From assembly GCA_050122535.1 (NCBI GenBank), contig JASFIT010000183.1, positions 1-8,879 of the forward strand: 8,879 nucleotides of DNA. The letters are read 5' to 3'. The DNA is from JASFEQ01 sp050122535 (GTDB taxonomy: Bacteria > Desulfobacterota > DSM-4660 > Desulfatiglandales > HGW-15). The notes beneath the pieces were generated by a model. The model made no database searches. It worked only from the letters and a program-made list of their open reading frames with translations, and was not told where the DNA came from. Of this stretch, positions 6,223 to 8,879 are shown piece after piece; within the stretch, counting starts at the first letter, position 1; the number at the start of each line of letters is the position of its first letter. The position numbers were made by a program, and so were the translations under genes.

Positions 6223-6420
6223 TCACATGCTCTTCAACCTTGAGTACTTGTAGTCAATATAGAAACGAATAATGTCGTCAAGCATCTCCTCGAGGGTCTT
6301 GTCTTCAAGAGCCGCTGCTGCTTTTACCCGCTTCCAGTAGTCGTAGTCTACCTTTATTTGAATAAACCTCCATCCCTCCCTTAACTTCCTCGCTTTCGGC
6401 CTATCACTTTTCTGTAGCAT
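6223..6420 (-). CDS. Small ribbon-helix-helix (CopG/Arc-like) DNA-binding protein
   Basis: This 65-residue protein has a basic N-terminus (1-17), a predicted beta strand RFIQIKV (18-24), helix A YDYWKRVKAAAALED (26-40) and helix B TLEEMLDDIIRFYIDY (42-57). This matches the order and spacing of ribbon-helix-helix repressors, which bind DNA as dimers through the paired strands. The ATG at 6420 has a run of seven G (6433-6427) as ribosome site, six bases upstream. No toxin-like partner lies beside it: both flanks are non-coding for more than 230 bases. It may be a solitary transcription factor, or an antitoxin-type protein that has lost its partner. Repeated CTAAG/CTTAG motifs upstream suggest autoregulation. 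Fold assignment is by pattern; the target is unknown. Confidence 0.72.
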   Translation of the reverse strand: MLQKSDRPKARKLREGWRFIQIKVDYDYWKRVKAAAALEDKTLEEMLDDIIRFYIDYKYSRLKSM

Positions 6421-6469
6421 TTCGCGCCCCCCCTGTCACGATCACGAAATATATTAGTTACCTAAAACC

Positions 6470-6485
6470 TCTAAGAAACCTTAGA
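6470..6485. promoter_or_regulatory. Operator-like palindrome upstream of the ribbon-helix-helix gene
   Basis: TCTAAG-AAAC-CTTAGA is a perfect inverted repeat with 6-base arms and a 4-base centre, 50 bases before the ATG at 6420. Further CTAAG and CTTAG pentamers occur at 6499-6503 and 6553-6557. An AT-rich possible -10 (TATATT on the minus strand, about 6448-6453) lies between palindrome and gene. Ribbon-helix-helix proteins often bind arrays of such 4-6 base half sites upstream of their own gene. Confidence 0.4.
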
Positions 6486-6749
6486 TAACACAATGAAACT
6501 AAGAACACCACATGTTGTCCTAGGCTAGAGCTTTCTTAAAAAACTTGCCTTTCTTAGTCAACAAATATTTTTTAAGATAACTGAATGACATTTGAAGGCA
6601 AATGTAGAGATGCGGGGAAGTGGTTAAAAAGACTCACTATTATCGAAACGGTCTGCACTGGGCGAGGGGGAAGTCGCTAAGTAATTAAATAACCCTAAAA
6701 GATTAAACCCATATTTGCTTTTTTGTGCCCCCCTCTTTTTCGGACCTCA
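6486..6749. other. AT-rich intergenic stretch, no gene recognised
   Basis: This lies between the DUF4139 gene end and the putative operator. It holds only frames shorter than 40 codons without ribosome sites or recognisable products. TTGACT followed after 17 bases by TAAGAA on the minus strand (near 6560-6532) could be a weak promoter for the small regulator gene. No terminator hairpin was seen after the DUF4139 stop codon. Confidence 0.4.
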
Positions 6750-8087
6750 TTAATCTGCGCGGCGGCCGTGATGGGTGGTTAAGATGTAGCGGAACTTCTT
6801 GGTCTCTCGAGCCAATAGACTCAGCGTGAATTTTACGGTGTCCAGATCCACCTTATCGTAAAGCCCAAAATCTCCAACTTTTTTGATTTCCCAATGCGAG
6901 GTCTTGAAATTGCGCTTTATCTCCACCTTGATGGGGAGCTCTCGCGTGTTCTTAACCTCGATCTCAAACTCCCTGATCTCGTTCCAACCGCTGATATTCC
7001 CCTTATTGTCGAAGAGATACCGATCGGTCTTGAAATTTATCAATGTGGGCTTCACAATGACATTGGCCACGGCACCAAGATTCAGTTCCACGTCCTCGGT
7101 GACCGGGATGTATTTGAACCGGGACTGTCCCTCATAAGAGAGATGACCCCCTTCACCCACGTTACGGTAAACTTTGAGCACGCCGCCCGGGATAGGTGTC
7201 TCTCCCAGATTGTGGGCCTTGTCGTTTTTGAAACTGAGAAAACGCATCACCTGATTGCTGTAGCGTTCTTCCTCGTATTTATAGAGGTTAACAACGGGAA
7301 CTGTGTCCACAGCAAAGCTGGGCAACCGTTTAGACCAGCCATGAGGAATGGTTTCTGTCCCCTCAATGGTATAGAGAAAATACTCACTAATCCCCTCTTT
7401 CTTGATCTCCTTTGGTCGGCGCCTCATCTCCATTACAGCTTTGTCCAGTTCACGTTTGGCCTCCTCCATGAGGGCTGCTCTGGGTGCTCTCTTACTGGGA
7501 ACCATGGGCGGGGGACCGGGGCGACCATAGGGGTACTGCCGTCTTGCCAGATCGGCTATCTGATCAATGATATTGATCTTACCCACAATCATCCGGGTCT
7601 GCGCATTTTCATAGTCTTCACCACTGTTATTCGTGACTCGCACATAGCCTTTCAAATGCATACCCTTTTCATCTTTGGTCAGTGTTCCCATGTAAAAGGC
7701 ACGCCAGGACAGACCGCTCGTGAGGTACGTGATCTCCACTGGTACGTTCCCGCTGATCTGGCTGTCCACGTACCAAAGGCCCAGGTTGCGCACCCTGGGG
7801 GGGAAGGTGAGGTCCTGTATATCAATGCTTTCACCATACATTTTGGGGAGCATCTCTAGGCTGGTGGGATCAATGAGCGTATTGGCCCACGAAAACTGAA
7901 GGCGGTTGAGACCCTTTTTCAAGGTGAGTGATCGACTCTCCCGCACCAACGTGAGGTCGGCTGAATTGTAGATGGTCAATTGTACGGTGTCCCGTTTTGG
8001 CAAAATGACTAGATCAACTTTTGCCTGAGCCAAGGTGTGACTTAAAACAACAGTAGCAGCCACGAGTAATATCAGTTTGTATCTCAT
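6750..8087 (-). CDS. Secreted DUF4139-domain protein (downstream copy of a tandem pair)
   Basis: This 445-residue protein starts with a clear signal peptide (MRYKLILLVAATVVLSHTLA, cut near AQA/KV), so it acts outside the cytoplasm. Residues about 33-105 form a beta-rich N-terminal part resembling DUF4140 (ADLTLVRE, LIDPTSLEML). The DUF4139 hallmark VEITYLTSGLSWRAFY (117-132) and VTNNSGEDYENAQ (151-163) follow. A proline-rich linker (186-202) and a charged helix (205-231) interrupt the domain. The C-terminal beta region runs from GGVLKVYRN (301-309) to the end. A GTG at 8105 would lengthen it by six residues and overlap the upstream stop, but GGGGAGGG (8101-8094) is ideally placed for the ATG at 8087 and the signal peptide begins there. 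The domain family has no established biochemical role. It lies 14 bases after its paralogue, in an operon. Confidence 0.85.
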   Translation of the reverse strand: MRYKLILLVAATVVLSHTLAQAKVDLVILPKRDTVQLTIYNSADLTLVRESRSLTLKKGLNRLQFSWANTLIDPTSLEMLPKMYGESIDIQDLTFPPRVRNLGLWYVDSQISGNVPVEITYLTSGLSWRAFYMGTLTKDEKGMHLKGYVRVTNNSGEDYENAQTRMIVGKINIIDQIADLARRQYPYGRPGPPPMVPSKRAPRAALMEEAKRELDKAVMEMRRRPKEIKKEGISEYFLYTIEGTETIPHGWSKRLPSFAVDTVPVVNLYKYEEERYSNQVMRFLSFKNDKAHNLGETPIPGGVLKVYRNVGEGGHLSYEGQSRFKYIPVTEDVELNLGAVANVIVKPTLINFKTDRYLFDNKGNISGWNEIREFEIEVKNTRELPIKVEIKRNFKTSHWEIKKVGDFGLYDKVDLDTVKFTLSLLARETKKFRYILTTHHGRRAD

Positions 8088-8101
8088 TTTCTGCCCTCCC
8101 C

Positions 8102-8879
8102 TCACCGCACATTTCTGCGGTGGTAGTGCATGTTCAGTTCTCTCTTGCTCTGAGCAGGCAACGCAATCTCAAATTCCAGTGTGTAGGCGTCTTTGCGCTT
8201 GTACTCCATGTTGCACGCCTCCATATCCCACTGCCCGGGGATATGCTGAATCATGGTGAGCATCGCTGGCTTGTCTTTGAAGTTTTCGATTGTTGCCTTG
8301 ATGACCTCGTCTGTATCATAGAGGACCACTCTGTTTCTCCTGTTGTAACGCACGTTGATTCGCTCTTCTCGCATCTTCCGCTGGGTCACCACAATATCGC
8401 GGCTGTCGCCGATGTAGACCTCCATCTTTTCTCCAACCGGCACCAGCTTGGTATGGTCTTCGCCAAGGAAAATCGTGCTTTTATGGCCGTCCTCCTGAAA
8501 CACCCGCACTTTTCCTGCCGCGAGGACTGATAAACCGAGCCCACTCTCTTTAACGTTTTTGATTCGATACGTCACTGGGATGCCCACATTCGTGTCCAGC
8601 TTCTCCGGGTCCCAGGGAAGCTTCTTGGCGTCAAAAGTCCACCGCTTTTCAATCGGCACTCCGAGTCTGTTCAAGGAGAGCATCTGCTTGGTTTCTTCAT
8701 GGCTGATGCTTTTTTCAAAGACTTCGCTATCTTCTAGAAGGACCAGGGCCCTGTCAAAATCCTCCCCTGAAAAATTACGGAGGACCAGGAAACTTTTGAG
8801 ATTCATCCGGGTTTCTTCCATGTTTGCCAGACCTTTGTACGTAATCAACCGATCGATAAAAGAGAGCAGATAGCTGATT
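8102..8879 (-). CDS. DUF4139-domain protein, upstream copy of the tandem pair (partial at 5' end)
   Basis: The frame stays open to the right window edge, so the true start is outside; an in-frame TTG at 8848 is not a convincing start. At least 259 residues are visible. The part seen matches the C-terminal two thirds of the neighbouring protein: LVLRNFSGEDFDRALVLL aligns with its VTNNSGEDYENAQ region. A stretch reading VGIPVTYRIKNVKESGLG leads to AGKVRVFQEDG, which aligns with GGVLKVYRNVGEGG. Both then end in beta-rich segments rich in basic residues. Unlike the downstream copy it lacks the proline-rich linker. The stop at 8104-8102 lies 14 bases before the next gene's ATG, so the two are almost certainly co-transcribed. 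Function unknown; a periplasmic or surface location is inferred from the neighbour only. Confidence 0.8.
   Translation of the reverse strand, partial: ISYLLSFIDRLITYKGLANMEETRMNLKSFLVLRNFSGEDFDRALVLLEDSEVFEKSISHEETKQMLSLNRLGVPIEKRWTFDAKKLPWDPEKLDTNVGIPVTYRIKNVKESGLGLSVLAAGKVRVFQEDGHKSTIFLGEDHTKLVPVGEKMEVYIGDSRDIVVTQRKMREERINVRYNRRNRVVLYDTDEVIKATIENFKDKPAMLTMIQHIPGQWDMEACNMEYKRKDAYTLEFEIALPAQSKRELNMHYHRRNVR

Noticed and set aside
6585..6680. A 31-codon plus-strand frame in the AT-rich gap.
   Set aside because: No ribosome site, no recognisable product, and no conservation evidence available.
6223..6749. Toxin-antitoxin module around the ribbon-helix-helix gene.
   Set aside because: No toxin-sized frame with a recognisable fold lies on either side.
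6894..7859. A 321-codon plus-strand frame opposite the DUF4139 gene.
   Set aside because: It is antisense to a gene with signal peptide, ribosome site and family motifs, and its translation shows no recognisable domain. It is a shadow frame.

Overview
This window is an accessory-type bacterial chromosome segment of moderate G+C. Every recognisable gene lies on the minus strand, so gene order reads from the right edge to the left. The content (a TRAP transporter of the TAXI class, a branched-chain-amino-acid-type ABC binding protein, a DctB-like sensor kinase with a NarL-type regulator, DUF4139 proteins) would fit a Desulfobacterota/deltaproteobacterial or similar metabolically versatile Gram-negative organism. 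That placement is inference from protein style, not from a marker gene.

Right block (6750-8879): two tandem, closely spaced genes encode related DUF4139-type proteins. The upstream one is cut by the window edge. The downstream one has a clean signal peptide. Between them and the sensor gene lie two gaps flanking a solitary 65-residue ribbon-helix-helix protein (6223-6420). Its upstream region carries a perfect 16-bp palindrome and repeated CTAAG/CTTAG pentamers that could be its operator.

Middle block (2753-5987): a two-component system whose genes overlap by ATGA. The kinase has a periplasmic DctB-like Cache sensor, two PAS domains and a HisKA_3/HATPase core; the regulator is REC plus LuxR-type HTH. 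A previously easy-to-miss 47-codon reading frame (5844-5987, with a better internal start giving 27 codons) precedes the kinase and shares the same kind of ATGA junction with it.

Left block (1-2512): an orphan ABC-type periplasmic binding protein, then a TAXI TRAP binding protein, then the first 19 codons of what looks like its TRAP permease at the left edge. A strong imperfect hairpin separates binding protein from permease. A 23-bp tandem repeat ending in a perfect 8-bp-arm palindrome lies between the regulator gene and the ABC binding-protein gene and is a good candidate regulator site.

Working model (inference): the DctB-like two-component system senses a small carboxylate or related solute outside the cytoplasm and controls the neighbouring binding proteins and the TRAP transporter. 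No RNA gene, CRISPR array, insertion sequence or convincing intrinsic terminator was found.
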